Shown here: piece by piece, positions 37,041 through 45,430 of the stretch | Layout of the letters: each line of letters opens with the position of its first letter | How positions within the stretch are numbered: position 1 is the stretch's first letter | DNA from: Marinobacter alexandrii | GTDB lineage: Bacteria > Pseudomonadota > Gammaproteobacteria > Pseudomonadales > Oleiphilaceae | NCBI RefSeq assembly: GCF_005871205.1 | Contig: NZ_SWKM01000014.1 | Location: forward strand, 40,001-104,000 | Direction: 5' to 3' | DNA: 64,000 nt | The notes under the pieces: generated by a model | Database searches by the model: none | Seen by the model: only the letters and a program-made list of their open reading frames with translations | What the model was told of the DNA's origin: nothing | Position numbers and translations under genes: made by a program

Positions 37041-38201
37041 TCAAGGTCCGTTGACCCAAACCCGAACACTGCCAAGCCAACTGCAGTCGGCCAGTTCTCC
37101 TCGAATTCGTTCGGCGCTGAGTACGTCGCTGCTGGCAGAGGGGTCGAAGAACAGTTCCAGGTGCACCTTATTCTTTAAGTAGTGCAATCGGAGTCTGGTG
37201 TTGGACGGTAATTCCCCGATACGGTCTACCAGCACGCTGAGAATTTCCTCGCGGTGGGGCAGACGTTCGGATGTTGGCGAATGGTCTTCATCATTCTCGG
37301 CATCGATGTGGAAATTGATGTCGAGTATGTTGTCGAGTGCGTGCCGCATGCCGCTGACCACGTGCATGCCTATCTGGTGTCCCTCGGAGACGCTTATGTC
37401 GGGCCGGACCACCAAGTGTATGTCCAGCAATATGTCATGGCCCATACGCCGGCTCCTCAATTCGTGCACGTTGCGCACGCCATCGGTCTGGCGGGCAATG
37501 TCCTTGAGCATTTCGGTATCGGAAGGCGACAGGCCGGTATCCACCAGCTCTTTCACGCTGTCCCAGGAAAATTTCCAGCCAATGTGAATTATGATGCCAG
37601 CAATAACGACCGCTGCCAGCACGTCCAGCCAGAGAAAACCTGCCATCGCCCCTGTGGTTGAAAGCAATACGACAACAGACGAAAGAGCATCCGACCGACT
37701 GTGCCAGGCGTTGGCGAGGATAAGGTCGGAGCGAATGGCCAGACCAACGCGGCGGGTGTAGTGGTAGATCCACTCCTTGCTGGCGACCGATATAGCCGCT
37801 GCCAACAGAACCGGCCATCCGGGAACGATGTCGGCTTTACCCTCGATCAGGCGTAAGGTATTTTCCCACGCCAGCGCTGCACCCACTGCAATTAAGATGC
37901 TGCCCAAAACCAGGGTGCCGAAGGTTTCGATTCGTTGATGACCGTAAGGGTGATCCTGGTCGGGTTCCTTTCTGGATACCCTCATCACTCCGAGCACTAC
38001 CAGATCGGAGGCAACATCGGTAAATGAGTGTATGCCGTCAACAAGCAGGGCCTGGGAATGAAAAAGAGTGCCTGCGATGACTTTAATGAGACCGAGTACC
38101 ACATCCAGAATCATGCCGATGATGGTGACCCGGGATGCCGCCTTTTTTTCACCGGCCAGGTTTTGGCGGTGTTGTTGAGCGGGTGAGGCCGGCTCGTTCA
38201 T
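37041..38201 (-). CDS. Cation diffusion facilitator (CDF) family metal transporter
   Basis: This 386-residue inner-membrane protein has six predicted helices. It carries the CDF metal-site motifs ALLVDGIHSFTDVASDL (HxxxD) and HSRSDALSSV (HxxxD), the loop HPYGHQRIET, and a long C-terminal cytoplasmic domain (residues about 210-386) with HIVVRPD-like strands and a histidine-rich dimer region. CDF proteins export Zn, Fe, Mn or Co in exchange for protons. The second metal motif starts with His (HxxxD), which favours Zn-type specificity, but this is weak evidence. The GGAG before ATG 38201 supports the start. Confidence 0.92.
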   Translation of the reverse strand: MNEPASPAQQHRQNLAGEKKAASRVTIIGMILDVVLGLIKVIAGTLFHSQALLVDGIHSFTDVASDLVVLGVMRVSRKEPDQDHPYGHQRIETFGTLVLGSILIAVGAALAWENTLRLIEGKADIVPGWPVLLAAAISVASKEWIYHYTRRVGLAIRSDLILANAWHSRSDALSSVVVLLSTTGAMAGFLWLDVLAAVVIAGIIIHIGWKFSWDSVKELVDTGLSPSDTEMLKDIARQTDGVRNVHELRSRRMGHDILLDIHLVVRPDISVSEGHQIGMHVVSGMRHALDNILDINFHIDAENDEDHSPTSERLPHREEILSVLVDRIGELPSNTRLRLHYLKNKVHLELFFDPSASSDVLSAERIRGELADCSWLGSVRVWVNGP

Positions 38202-38605
38202 GAAGGACTCCGGAATCGGGGGGAGTGCTTAATTATAACGTTATTCCCCGTCAAGGGCTGAATCGCTTTTTCAGGCCCATTTTGACTTTTTTATGCACAG
38301 TGTTGCGAAACTGTGACCAGCTAACATTTTGTCCATGTTTACTCAACACCTTATCAAAATATTTATAAATAACTGAAATTAAAGACAAATTTAACTGGTT
38401 AAAAAATGATCAATCTGTAGGCGGGCGCAGTTATCAAGGGATGGCACCCGTTGCCCCGGGATTTTCAACAGGTTTATCCACAGATTCCGTGGAAAAGATT
38501 TCAAGAGCGGCTCCCAGCCGCTATTTACCTCATTTTTTTCACGTGCGGCGATGCTGTGGACAACTTCCGGTATACTCCGCTCACCGAAATGCAAGGAGTT
38601 TTCAG
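38202..38605. other. 404-bp non-coding gap with an AT-rich stretch and DnaA-box-like sites, ahead of pyrD
   Basis: No credible gene is present. The segment 38335-38415 is strongly AT-rich. Around it lie TTATGCACA (38291-38299) and TTATCCACA (38474-38482), both matching the DnaA-box consensus TTWTNCACA. Three one-mismatch versions follow: minus-strand TTTTCCACG (38488-38496), TTTTTCACG (38535-38543) and minus-strand TTGTCCACA (38555-38563). A near-IHF site (TATCAA, 4 bases, TTT) starts at 38352. TATACT (38571-38576) could be the pyrD -10 box. dnaA itself is not in the window, so this may be a regulatory or DnaA-binding locus, not necessarily an origin. Confidence 0.45.
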
Positions 38606-39685
38606 ATGTACGGCTTAATTCGTAACCTGCTTTTCCGGCTGCCGCCCGAGCAGGCTCACAACCTGGCACTGAATGGCCTCGATGCGATCAATCGGATTGG
38701 CTTGCTGAGTAAATTTTCACCGAAAATAGATTCGTTTCCAGTGAATGTTATGGGTCTGGATTTTCCCAACCCCGTGGGACTGGCCGCCGGTCTGGATAAG
38801 AACGCCGATCATCTGGATGCCTTGGGTGCCTTGGGCTTCGGTTTTATTGAAGTCGGTACCGTTACCCCGCTGGCACAGCCGGGCAACCCCAAGCCGCGAA
38901 TGTTCAGATTGCCGGAGCACCAGGCGATCATTAATCGCATGGGCTTCAATAACGAGGGGCTTGAGCACCTGTTGGATCGGGTGGACAAGCGGCGCTACCA
39001 GGGCGTTCTCGGTATCAATGTGGGTAAGAACAAGGACACGCCGAACGAAGAATCGGAATCCGACTACCGCAAAGGCATCCGTGCGGTCTACACGCGCGCG
39101 GACTACATTACCGTCAACGTTTCATCGCCCAACACGCCAGGCCTGCGGGACCTCCAGTTTGGTGATTCGCTGAAGCAATTGCTGGCGTCGATCAAGGACG
39201 AGCAGTTGCAATGTCAGAGCGAGTTGGGCCGTTATGTGCCCATCGCGGTAAAGATTGCACCGGATATGGATGATAATGGCATCCGCTTCGTGGCATCCGC
39301 CATGAAAGAAACCGGGTTGGATGGGGTGATTGCCACAAACACCACGATCAGTCGCGACGCTGTCGCCAATCATCCGCGCGCGGGCGAGGCGGGCGGACTC
39401 AGTGGTGCGCCTGTCCGCCAAGCGTCGCTGAGAGTGATTGAGGGCCTCTACGCCGAATTGGGTGAGTCGCTGCCGATCATTGGGGTTGGCGGCATTACCG
39501 ATGGCGAAAGCGCGGCAGAGAAAATCCGCGCGGGTGCCAAGTTGGTGCAGATCTATACCGGGTTTATCTACCGTGGCCCCGATTTGATTCGGGAGGCGGT
39601 GGAAGCCATTCGTCACTTGGAGCAGGGTGGTGAGTTAGCGACAGCGCCCTGGGTTAGAAACAGGCAAAAAAATGGGCCCGCTTAG
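38606..39685 (+). CDS. pyrD: Dihydroorotate dehydrogenase (quinone), class 2
   Basis: This 359-residue membrane-associated FMN enzyme oxidises dihydroorotate to orotate with quinone. It has the class 2 N-terminal helices (LIRNLLFRLPPEQAHNLAL), NPVGLAAGLDKNAD, INVGKNKDT, the catalytic Ser in TVNVSSPNTPGLRDLQ, and the phosphate-binding GVGGITDGESAAEKIRAGA. ATG 38606 is chosen because AAGGAG lies 7 bases upstream; the frame stays open further upstream but without support. The last codons coincide with a minus-strand terminator stem. Confidence 0.97.
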   Translation: MYGLIRNLLFRLPPEQAHNLALNGLDAINRIGLLSKFSPKIDSFPVNVMGLDFPNPVGLAAGLDKNADHLDALGALGFGFIEVGTVTPLAQPGNPKPRMFRLPEHQAIINRMGFNNEGLEHLLDRVDKRRYQGVLGINVGKNKDTPNEESESDYRKGIRAVYTRADYITVNVSSPNTPGLRDLQFGDSLKQLLASIKDEQLQCQSELGRYVPIAVKIAPDMDDNGIRFVASAMKETGLDGVIATNTTISRDAVANHPRAGEAGGLSGAPVRQASLRVIEGLYAELGESLPIIGVGGITDGESAAEKIRAGAKLVQIYTGFIYRGPDLIREAVEAIRHLEQGGELATAPWVRNRQKNGPA

Positions 39686-39692
39686 CGGGCCC
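39665..39692 (-). terminator. Minus-strand terminator of rmf, embedded in the 3' end of pyrD
   Basis: GGGCCCGC (39674-39681), loop TTA, GCGGGCCC (39685-39692) form a perfect 8-bp GC stem. On the minus strand it is followed by TTTTTTT (39672-39666), a textbook intrinsic terminator for leftward transcription from rmf. The T-run and half of the stem are the final coding bases and stop codon of pyrD; on the plus strand no T-run follows. Confidence 0.75.
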
Positions 39693-39832
39693 GTGCGGGG
39701 AATGAACCCCGTGGCGCTTCTTCGCATGGTACGGGGCGGGTGGCCCCGTTTGGGTTACTCTTCAGTTCTTAAGAGTATTGCATCAAATTGTGTACAAAAG
39801 ACCAGATCAAGATCCGGGGTTGTATTTAATTG

Positions 39833-40045
39833 TCACGCCGACGTGACGTTTGAAAGTTTGTGGATGCCGGAAACTCCGGTCATGCCCTCCCAGTTATCGG
39901 TGCGGCCTTCCCGCCACCCGTTTAACCATTCCTGACGCACTTCCAGTTGTTCGGAGGGACAACTGTCTTTGGGTTTACCTGATACGCCGGCTAGATAACC
40001 CCGCTTGAATGCACGAGCGAAAACGTCTCTTTTCTGTCTTTTCAT
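39833..40045 (-). CDS. rmf: Ribosome modulation factor
   Basis: This 70-residue basic protein matches RMF: MKRQKRDVFARAFKRGYLAG at the N-terminus, then CPSEQLEVRQEWLNGWREGR, which corresponds to the E. coli CPYQTLNQRSQWLGGWREA segment. RMF binds the 30S subunit near the anti-Shine-Dalgarno region in stationary phase and drives formation of inactive 100S ribosome dimers. The start is ATG 40045, preceded by GAGGAA; an in-frame start 4 codons upstream is less likely. It runs opposite to pyrD and rlmKL. The tail after WREGR is longer than in E. coli. Confidence 0.93.
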   Translation of the reverse strand: MKRQKRDVFARAFKRGYLAGVSGKPKDSCPSEQLEVRQEWLNGWREGRTDNWEGMTGVSGIHKLSNVTSA

Positions 40046-40360
40046 GCCGTTCCTCACTGATGGATTAACAGAACAAGCGTGTACACATCTGCAGTGGCGA
40101 TGACATGGGGACCATTCCGGGATAACCCACTATTGTCAGCTCAAGCCAGAGCAGTCAGGATCCTGTTAACGGAGGCTTATGTTTGCCTCCGGAACGACGC
40201 GTCACCTACAAGGTAGTTCGAACGTCGAGCGGATGTACACTAATAATTTCATCTATATGACGCTTTTTTTATAGTTGTATGAAATAACGGAGAGTAGCTG
40301 GCTGCGTAAAGCCTGCTATTCCGGAAACTTACCCGAACCCGAGTGAACCAGGAGTTGAAC
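40046..40360. other. Shared upstream region of divergent rmf and rlmKL (315 bp)
   Basis: No gene is visible. The stretch holds a clear hairpin, GGAGGC (40171-40176), 8-base loop, GCCTCC (40185-40190), and an AT-rich segment (40235-40290) with TATATGACGC, a seven-T run and ATAGTTGTATGAAAT, where promoters for both directions probably lie. If transcribed towards rmf the hairpin would sit in the leader; rmf mRNA is known for unusual stability in E. coli, but a link here is only a guess. Confidence 0.4.
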
Positions 40361-42535
40361 TTGTCCAAATCCGTCTTTTTCGTGAGCTGCCCAAAAGGAG
40401 TTGAATACCTTTTGGCAGACGAACTCAGTACTTTCGGCCTGGATCCGGTGCGTAACGCACCGGCTGGTGTCTGGGCGGAGGGTAGTCTGGAGGGCGGTTA
40501 CCGAGCCTGTCTGTGGTCGCGTCTGGCCAACCGGGTCATCCTCCATCTCGACGAGGTTGATGCCACCAGCGGTGACCAGCTGTATGACGGCGTGGTGCAC
40601 ATGGATTGGCAGCAGCACATTCCTGTTAACGGTAGTTTCCGGGTAACGTTCCTCGGGCAGAACGACGCCATCCGCAACACCCAGTACGGGGCTCAGCGCG
40701 TCAAGGACGGCATTGTTGACCGGTTCCGCGCCAGTGGTGGTCAGCGGCCCTCGGTGGCAGCCAAGATGCCCGATGTCACGGTGTCGGCCCGATTGAATCG
40801 GGGCCGGTTGTCACTGGGCATCGATCTGAGTGGTCACAGCCTGCACATGCGCGGCTACCGCACCGAAAAAGGCGCGGCACCTCTCAAGGAAAATCTGGCT
40901 GCTGCATTGTTGATGCGTGCCGGATGGCCTGAGCTGGCGCGAGAAGGTGGCGATTTTGTCGATCCCATGTGTGGTTCCGGCACTCTGGTTATCGAAGCCG
41001 CCATGATGGCGCTGGATCTGGCGCCGGGGCGCAAGCAGGAACACTTCGGGTTTGAGAAATGGCTTGGGCACCAGCCCGACCTCTGGCTGGAGTTGCGGCA
41101 GGAGGCCGAGCGCCGGGCCCATGAAGGCAAGCAGCGAAAGCTGCCGAGAATGGCTGGCTTTGATCAGGACAGTCGGGTGCTTTCGACCGCGCGGAATAAT
41201 ATCGAACGGGCTGGGCTACAGGGCCTGGTGCAGGTGGGCAGTAGCGCGATTGCCGATCTGGCGCTGGAAGGTGACTGGGCATCTGCAGGTTTGGTGCTGG
41301 TCAACCCGCCCTACGGCGAACGGCTGAGCGAGCGACGTGAACTGGGCACCCTGTATCGGGCGCTGGGCGATACCGTTAAACGCCTGCTGCCGGGTTGGCG
41401 CCTGGGCGTGTTTACCGGTGCACCGGAGTACGGTAAATCCATTGGTCTGCGCAGTTACAAGCAGTACCGGCTGTTCAATGGCAAGCTGCCGGCTCAGTTG
41501 CTGCTGTTCACCGTAGACGAAGCCAGCGCAATGACGCCCCATGAGCCGGATGTGCCCGGCGAGATCACGCCCAAGATCGCCAATGAGGAACGGGCGGCTA
41601 TGCTCAGCAACCGGCTGAAGAAAAACCGCAAGAGTATTGGTCAATGGGCCCGCAAGCAGGGCATCGGCTGCTATCGCCTCTACGACGCCGACATGCCCGA
41701 GTTTGCCCTGGCCATCGATGTTTACGAGGGCAGGGTGCATGTTCAGGAATACGCTGCTCCAAAGACCGTGGACGAGCGTTCCGCACGGGAACGCCTGGCA
41801 GAGGCGCTGGCGGTTATACCCGAGGCTCTGGGTATCGAGCGCGAGGACATGGTGTGCAAACAGCGCCAGCGCCAGTCAGGCACTAACCAATATGAAAAGC
41901 AGGCGGCCAGTGGCGAGTTTTTTCAGGTGCACGAGCACGGCTGTGTGCTGAAAGTAAACCTCAAGGACTACCTGGACACCGGCCTGTTCCTGGATCACCG
42001 CCCGGTCCGGCACTGGATTCAGCAGCACGCTAAGGGGCAGCGCTTCCTGAACCTGTTCTGCTACACCGGAGCGGCTACCGTGCACGCTGTGGCCGGGGGC
42101 GCCAGTCGCTCGCTGAGCCTGGATATGTCGAAAACCTATGTGAACTGGGCTCAGGATAATCTGGCGCTGAATGGGGCAGATTCCAAGAAGCATGTCGTAG
42201 AGCAGGCTGACTGCCTGGCGTGGCTGGCAGCGAAGCCGACAGCGGATCAGCGATACGATCTGATTTTCATGGACCCGCCGACCTTCTCTAACTCAGCGAG
42301 AATGGCCGGGGTGCTGGATATCCAGAAAGATCATGGCCGGCTGGTGCGCCAGGCCATGGCTCGCCTGAATTCCGAAGGCTTGCTGATTTTTTCCAATAAC
42401 TTCCGTCGCTTCAAGCTGGATGAAGATCTGGCCGCGGAATTTGATATCGAAGAAGTCAGCGCCAGCACGCTGGACAAGGACTTTCAGCGCAATGCCCGGA
42501 TTCATCGGTGCTGGCATATTCGTCACCAGAGCTGA
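40361..42535 (+). CDS. rlmL: Bifunctional 23S rRNA methyltransferase RlmKL (m2G2445 / m7G2069)
   Basis: This protein of about 724 residues has an N-terminal THUMP domain (FFVSCPKGVEYLLADEL), an RlmL methyltransferase (residues about 160-385: VDPMCGSGTLVIEAAMMALDLAPG with SAM motif I; LVLVNPPYGERL with the NPPY motif) and a C-terminal RlmK methyltransferase (LNLFCYTGAATVHAVAGGA; LIFMDPPTFSNS). It makes N2-methylguanine 2445 and N7-methylguanine 2069 in 23S rRNA. The TTG at 40361 is preferred because AGGAG lies 6 bases upstream; GTG 40343 is an alternative. Confidence 0.95.
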   Translation: MSKSVFFVSCPKGVEYLLADELSTFGLDPVRNAPAGVWAEGSLEGGYRACLWSRLANRVILHLDEVDATSGDQLYDGVVHMDWQQHIPVNGSFRVTFLGQNDAIRNTQYGAQRVKDGIVDRFRASGGQRPSVAAKMPDVTVSARLNRGRLSLGIDLSGHSLHMRGYRTEKGAAPLKENLAAALLMRAGWPELAREGGDFVDPMCGSGTLVIEAAMMALDLAPGRKQEHFGFEKWLGHQPDLWLELRQEAERRAHEGKQRKLPRMAGFDQDSRVLSTARNNIERAGLQGLVQVGSSAIADLALEGDWASAGLVLVNPPYGERLSERRELGTLYRALGDTVKRLLPGWRLGVFTGAPEYGKSIGLRSYKQYRLFNGKLPAQLLLFTVDEASAMTPHEPDVPGEITPKIANEERAAMLSNRLKKNRKSIGQWARKQGIGCYRLYDADMPEFALAIDVYEGRVHVQEYAAPKTVDERSARERLAEALAVIPEALGIEREDMVCKQRQRQSGTNQYEKQAASGEFFQVHEHGCVLKVNLKDYLDTGLFLDHRPVRHWIQQHAKGQRFLNLFCYTGAATVHAVAGGASRSLSLDMSKTYVNWAQDNLALNGADSKKHVVEQADCLAWLAAKPTADQRYDLIFMDPPTFSNSARMAGVLDIQKDHGRLVRQAMARLNSEGLLIFSNNFRRFKLDEDLAAEFDIEEVSASTLDKDFQRNARIHRCWHIRHQS

Positions 42536-42538
42536 GCC

Positions 42539-43159
42539 TTAGAACTCGTACCTTAACCCGCCGGAGAACTGGAACGTATTTACTTCCGTTTCAGTATCTT
42601 CGAACAGCCGGCCGCCTTCGAAGGCGAGGTAGGTGTTGTCGAGAAGTTCGATGTCCAGGCCGACCAGCCAGCTGACACTGAAACTGCTGCCAGGAAAGTC
42701 TCCCTCGAAGAGTTGAAATTGGCGGTTCTGAGCGGCCTCGGGCCGCTTCAGTTCAGACTTGCCGCTGATGTGGGAAAAACCGAATTGGCCGTAGACGTTG
42801 GCGTAGTCTGTGATCGGGTGATGCATGCCGATGTACCAGCTGGCGAAATAGTCGATGGCCAGGGTCAGGTTGCTGTTTGGCACGTCAGCATCGGTGATGC
42901 CGCCACCGGCGCGGACTTCGGCGTGGAACAGATCGGTGATATGGCCGCCCACGATCAGCGTGGCGCCGTTGCCCCAGGCCGCCTCATTGGTGACGGTACC
43001 GACCGAGCGATGATTAAAGGCAGTGGCCAGTAATCCCACATAATGCATGTCTTCCCGGGCCTTGTCAGAGGCCATTCCCTGGGCAAAAACAGACGAAGTG
43101 GTCATCACTGTTGCTGGAATCAGCGCGGCAAGCAGGGATGTTCGCGCAACCTTGTTCAT
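42539..43159 (-). CDS. Outer-membrane beta-barrel protein (OmpX/porin-like)
   Basis: This 206-residue protein has a signal peptide (LLAALIPATVMTTSSVFAQ) and a mature part of alternating hydrophobic strands with aromatic girdles, ending in GLRYEF, a C-terminal Phe as BAM-recognised barrels need. Strand-like segments include HYVGLLATAFNH, ATLIVGGHITDLFHAEVRAGGG, YGQFGFSHISG and SFSVSWLVGLDIEL, consistent with an 8-stranded barrel. ATG 43159 has GGAAG upstream. Cargo or ligand is unknown; it ends 3 bp from the convergent rlmKL. Confidence 0.8.
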   Translation of the reverse strand: MNKVARTSLLAALIPATVMTTSSVFAQGMASDKAREDMHYVGLLATAFNHRSVGTVTNEAAWGNGATLIVGGHITDLFHAEVRAGGGITDADVPNSNLTLAIDYFASWYIGMHHPITDYANVYGQFGFSHISGKSELKRPEAAQNRQFQLFEGDFPGSSFSVSWLVGLDIELLDNTYLAFEGGRLFEDTETEVNTFQFSGGLRYEF

Positions 43160-43277
43160 TATTATCGGGCTTCCTGACGTCAGCGGATACGGGCCTGATC
43201 TTGCCCTGTGTAACCGTTTGTTACGTCGACCCGTGTCACACTTCCCTGTGTCGGTTCCCGGTGAGGGCCAGTAGGCA

Positions 43278-43763
43278 TCAGTCGGCGTCGAACATGCCTT
43301 CTTCGCGGGCCAACAGAAGCAGCGCGTACACACCGTTTTCCGGCAGCTGTGGCTCCAGGCCCTCATCGATCATCAACTGCCGACGGCGATCCTCAAGGGT
43401 GTCGCTATCCAGGCTGGTGATCAGCTCGGTGATGGGGGCAATTTCGAACGGGGCGTCTTGCCCGATGGCGCTGAAAAGCTTGTCGATCAGGATCTCATCC
43501 GGGTCCAGGCCGTCCACGTAGACTGTTTGATCCGGCAGGTCTTCGTGCAGTTCGCGTGCTATCTCCAGCGGCGGTACGCCCTGTTCTTCCAGGTAGCGTA
43601 GGTCGAAGTCACCCAGGTCACCGTCGTCCGGCAGCCAGGCGTCTTCAGGGCTGATGACCACGGTTTTCATTCGGCCGTCGGCCAGGGACCAGGCCATGGC
43701 AACGGGAAACAGGGCATCGTCGGTCTGGCAGTATTCAATATCAAGAAATCTGGGTGCTTGCAC
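43278..43763 (-). CDS. Conserved-looking hypothetical acidic protein
   Basis: This 161-residue, strongly acidic cytoplasmic protein is not one I can name. The N-terminal strand FLDIEYCQTDDALFPVAMAW recalls the first motif (DxE) of DnaQ-like 3'-5' exonucleases, but the later motifs are not convincing, so a nuclease role is speculative. The middle part (LEEQGVPPLEIARELHEDL; YVDGLDPDEILIDKLF) is helix-rich. The start is GTG at 43763 with GGAG 6 bases upstream. It is divergent from the M18 aminopeptidase gene. Confidence 0.65.
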   Translation of the reverse strand: MQAPRFLDIEYCQTDDALFPVAMAWSLADGRMKTVVISPEDAWLPDDGDLGDFDLRYLEEQGVPPLEIARELHEDLPDQTVYVDGLDPDEILIDKLFSAIGQDAPFEIAPITELITSLDSDTLEDRRRQLMIDEGLEPQLPENGVYALLLLAREEGMFDAD

Positions 43764-43885
43764 GCTGAGCTCCGCTTGCGACGGGTGAGTGTGATTAGGG
43801 CATAAGGAATGTCCGTGCAGCCAGTATGAGCCATCAAGGCTTCATGCCATACTGTTGTGGCAATTATCATTCAATCAGGGACATC

Positions 43886-45175
43886 ATGGAACACGCTGAA
43901 TTTAACAAAGATTTGCTGACGTTTCTGGATTCATCGCCAACCCCCTGGCATGCCGTGTCGACGATGAAAGACCGACTGGACTCCGCCGGGTTCGTTGAGC
44001 TTGACGAGAAGGACGACTGGTCGCTGGCATTGGGCCAGGGCTACTACGTCATTCGAAATGGCTCTTCCATTGTCGCCTTTCGGACCGGTCAGCGGGATGT
44101 AACCGCCTCCGGGATTCGCATGGTGGGCGCGCACACTGACAGCCCCTGTCTGAAGGTGAAGCCGAATCCGGAAGTTCGCCGCAAAGGTTTCTTTCAGCTG
44201 GGTGTCGAAGTATACGGCGGTGTGCTACTGAACCCCTGGTTCGACCGCGATCTATCCCTGGCCGGACGAGTTACCGTCCTTGATGAAGCGGGCGAGGTTC
44301 GAGACAGCCTGATCAATTTCCGCAAGCCGGTGGCGTTCATTCCCAGCTTGGCGATCCACCTGGATCGGGAAGCTAACAGCAACCGCACCGTAAACCCTCA
44401 GACTGATCTGCCGCCGGTGTTGATGCAGGTACCAGAAAGTGACACCACCAGCTTTGCCGATTTGCTGCGCCAGCAGATCGCGACCGAGTCCGGGCTGAAG
44501 GTGCGCAAGGTGCTGGGTTACGAGCTGAGTTTCTACGACGCCCGTGAAGCCTCGTTTGTCGGCCTGCGTGATGAATTCATCGCCTCCGCCCGGCTCGATA
44601 ACCTGCTCAGTTGCTACATCGGCCTGCAGTCGCTGCTGACCGCTTCCGGAGACGAAGCCGCGCTGCTGGTCTGCAATGACCATGAGGAAGTAGGCAGTAT
44701 GTCCGCTGAGGGCGCCCAGGGGCCGTTCCTGTCATCGGTTCTGGATCGCTGGTGTGGTGCCGGCAGGGCCCGTGCTATTGCCCGCTCAATGATGATCTCC
44801 GCGGATAATGCTCACGGTATTCACCCCAACTACATGGACCGGCACGATGAAAACCATGGCCCACTGCTGAACCAAGGGCCGGTGATCAAGATCAATCACA
44901 ACCAGCGTTATGCGACCAACAGCCGGTCAGCGGCCGTTTATCGTCACATCAGCGATGAACTGGGCTTGCCGCATCAGTCGTTTGTGGTGCGCAGTGATAT
45001 GGGGTGTGGCAGCACGATTGGACCCATTACGGCAGGTAATCTGGGTGTCACCACGCTGGATATTGGTGTGCCGCAATTCGGTATGCATTCGATTCGGGAG
45101 CTCATCGGCACCGAGGATGGCTATACTCTGTTTAGGGTGTTGACCGAATTTATGCAGCGCGAACAGGTTTTGTGA
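43886..45175 (+). CDS. apeB: M18 family aminopeptidase
   Basis: This 429-residue cytoplasmic zinc aminopeptidase shows the M18 metal-site motifs VGAHTDSPCLKVKPNP (first His-Asp), NDHEEVGSMSAEGAQGP (Glu-Glu pair) and SADNAHGIHPNYMDRHD. It should remove N-terminal amino acids, mainly Asp/Glu-type, from peptides and assemble into a tetrahedral dodecamer. ATG 43886 is preceded by AGGG at 6 bases; the open frame further upstream has no support. A hairpin follows the stop and is shared with the convergent tRNA-Asn. Confidence 0.95.
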   Translation: MEHAEFNKDLLTFLDSSPTPWHAVSTMKDRLDSAGFVELDEKDDWSLALGQGYYVIRNGSSIVAFRTGQRDVTASGIRMVGAHTDSPCLKVKPNPEVRRKGFFQLGVEVYGGVLLNPWFDRDLSLAGRVTVLDEAGEVRDSLINFRKPVAFIPSLAIHLDREANSNRTVNPQTDLPPVLMQVPESDTTSFADLLRQQIATESGLKVRKVLGYELSFYDAREASFVGLRDEFIASARLDNLLSCYIGLQSLLTASGDEAALLVCNDHEEVGSMSAEGAQGPFLSSVLDRWCGAGRARAIARSMMISADNAHGIHPNYMDRHDENHGPLLNQGPVIKINHNQRYATNSRSAAVYRHISDELGLPHQSFVVRSDMGCGSTIGPITAGNLGVTTLDIGVPQFGMHSIRELIGTEDGYTLFRVLTEFMQREQVL

Positions 45176-45185
45176 GGCTTGAAAC

Positions 45186-45220
45186 GAAAAATGCCGCTGC
45201 TTCGTATGAAGTAGCGGCAT
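45186..45220 (-). terminator. Terminator of the second tRNA-Asn (also after apeB)
   Basis: ATGCCGCT (45191-45198) pairs with AGCGGCAT (45213-45220), and the inner CTTC/GAAG pairing extends the stem to a long hairpin with a small loop. On the minus strand TTTTC follows. It lies between the convergent apeB and tRNA-Asn and may serve both. Confidence 0.7.
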
Positions 45221-45231
45221 TCCGGAAAAAG

Positions 45232-45307
45232 TGGCTCCCCGAGCTGGGCTCGAACCAGCGACAAACGGATTAACAGTCCGTTGCTCTACCAACTGAGCTA
45301 TCGGGGA
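45232..45307 (-). tRNA. tRNA-Asn (anticodon GTT), second copy
   Basis: The 76-base sequence is identical to the copy at 30.6 kb, including the encoded CCA end, anticodon loop CTGTTAA and T-arm. It is also on the minus strand and also convergent with a plus-strand gene. Confidence 0.97.
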
Positions 45308-45327
45308 ACAGCATCAGAGTGGCGCGC

Positions 45328-45356
45328 ATATTAAGTGCTTTGGTGGGCCGGGTCAA
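45328..45356 (-). promoter_or_regulatory. Promoter of the second tRNA-Asn
   Basis: On the minus strand TTGACC (45351-45356) and TAATAT (45328-45333) are separated by 17 bp, followed by the GC-rich discriminator GCGCGCC. The same -10 and spacing occur at the first copy. Confidence 0.75.
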
Positions 45357-45430
45357 CCCCCTGAATTAAAAGGTTAAAAATTGTACGAAAGCCAGTGTTC
45401 AGTAGTGCGCAGTGACAGGGAGGTGTCGTT

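Noticed and set aside
38202..38605. The AT-rich gap as the chromosomal replication origin
   Set aside because: DnaA-box-like sites are suggestive, but dnaA, dnaN, gyrB and rpmH, usual neighbours of oriC, are not here, so I report it only as a DnaA-box-like cluster.
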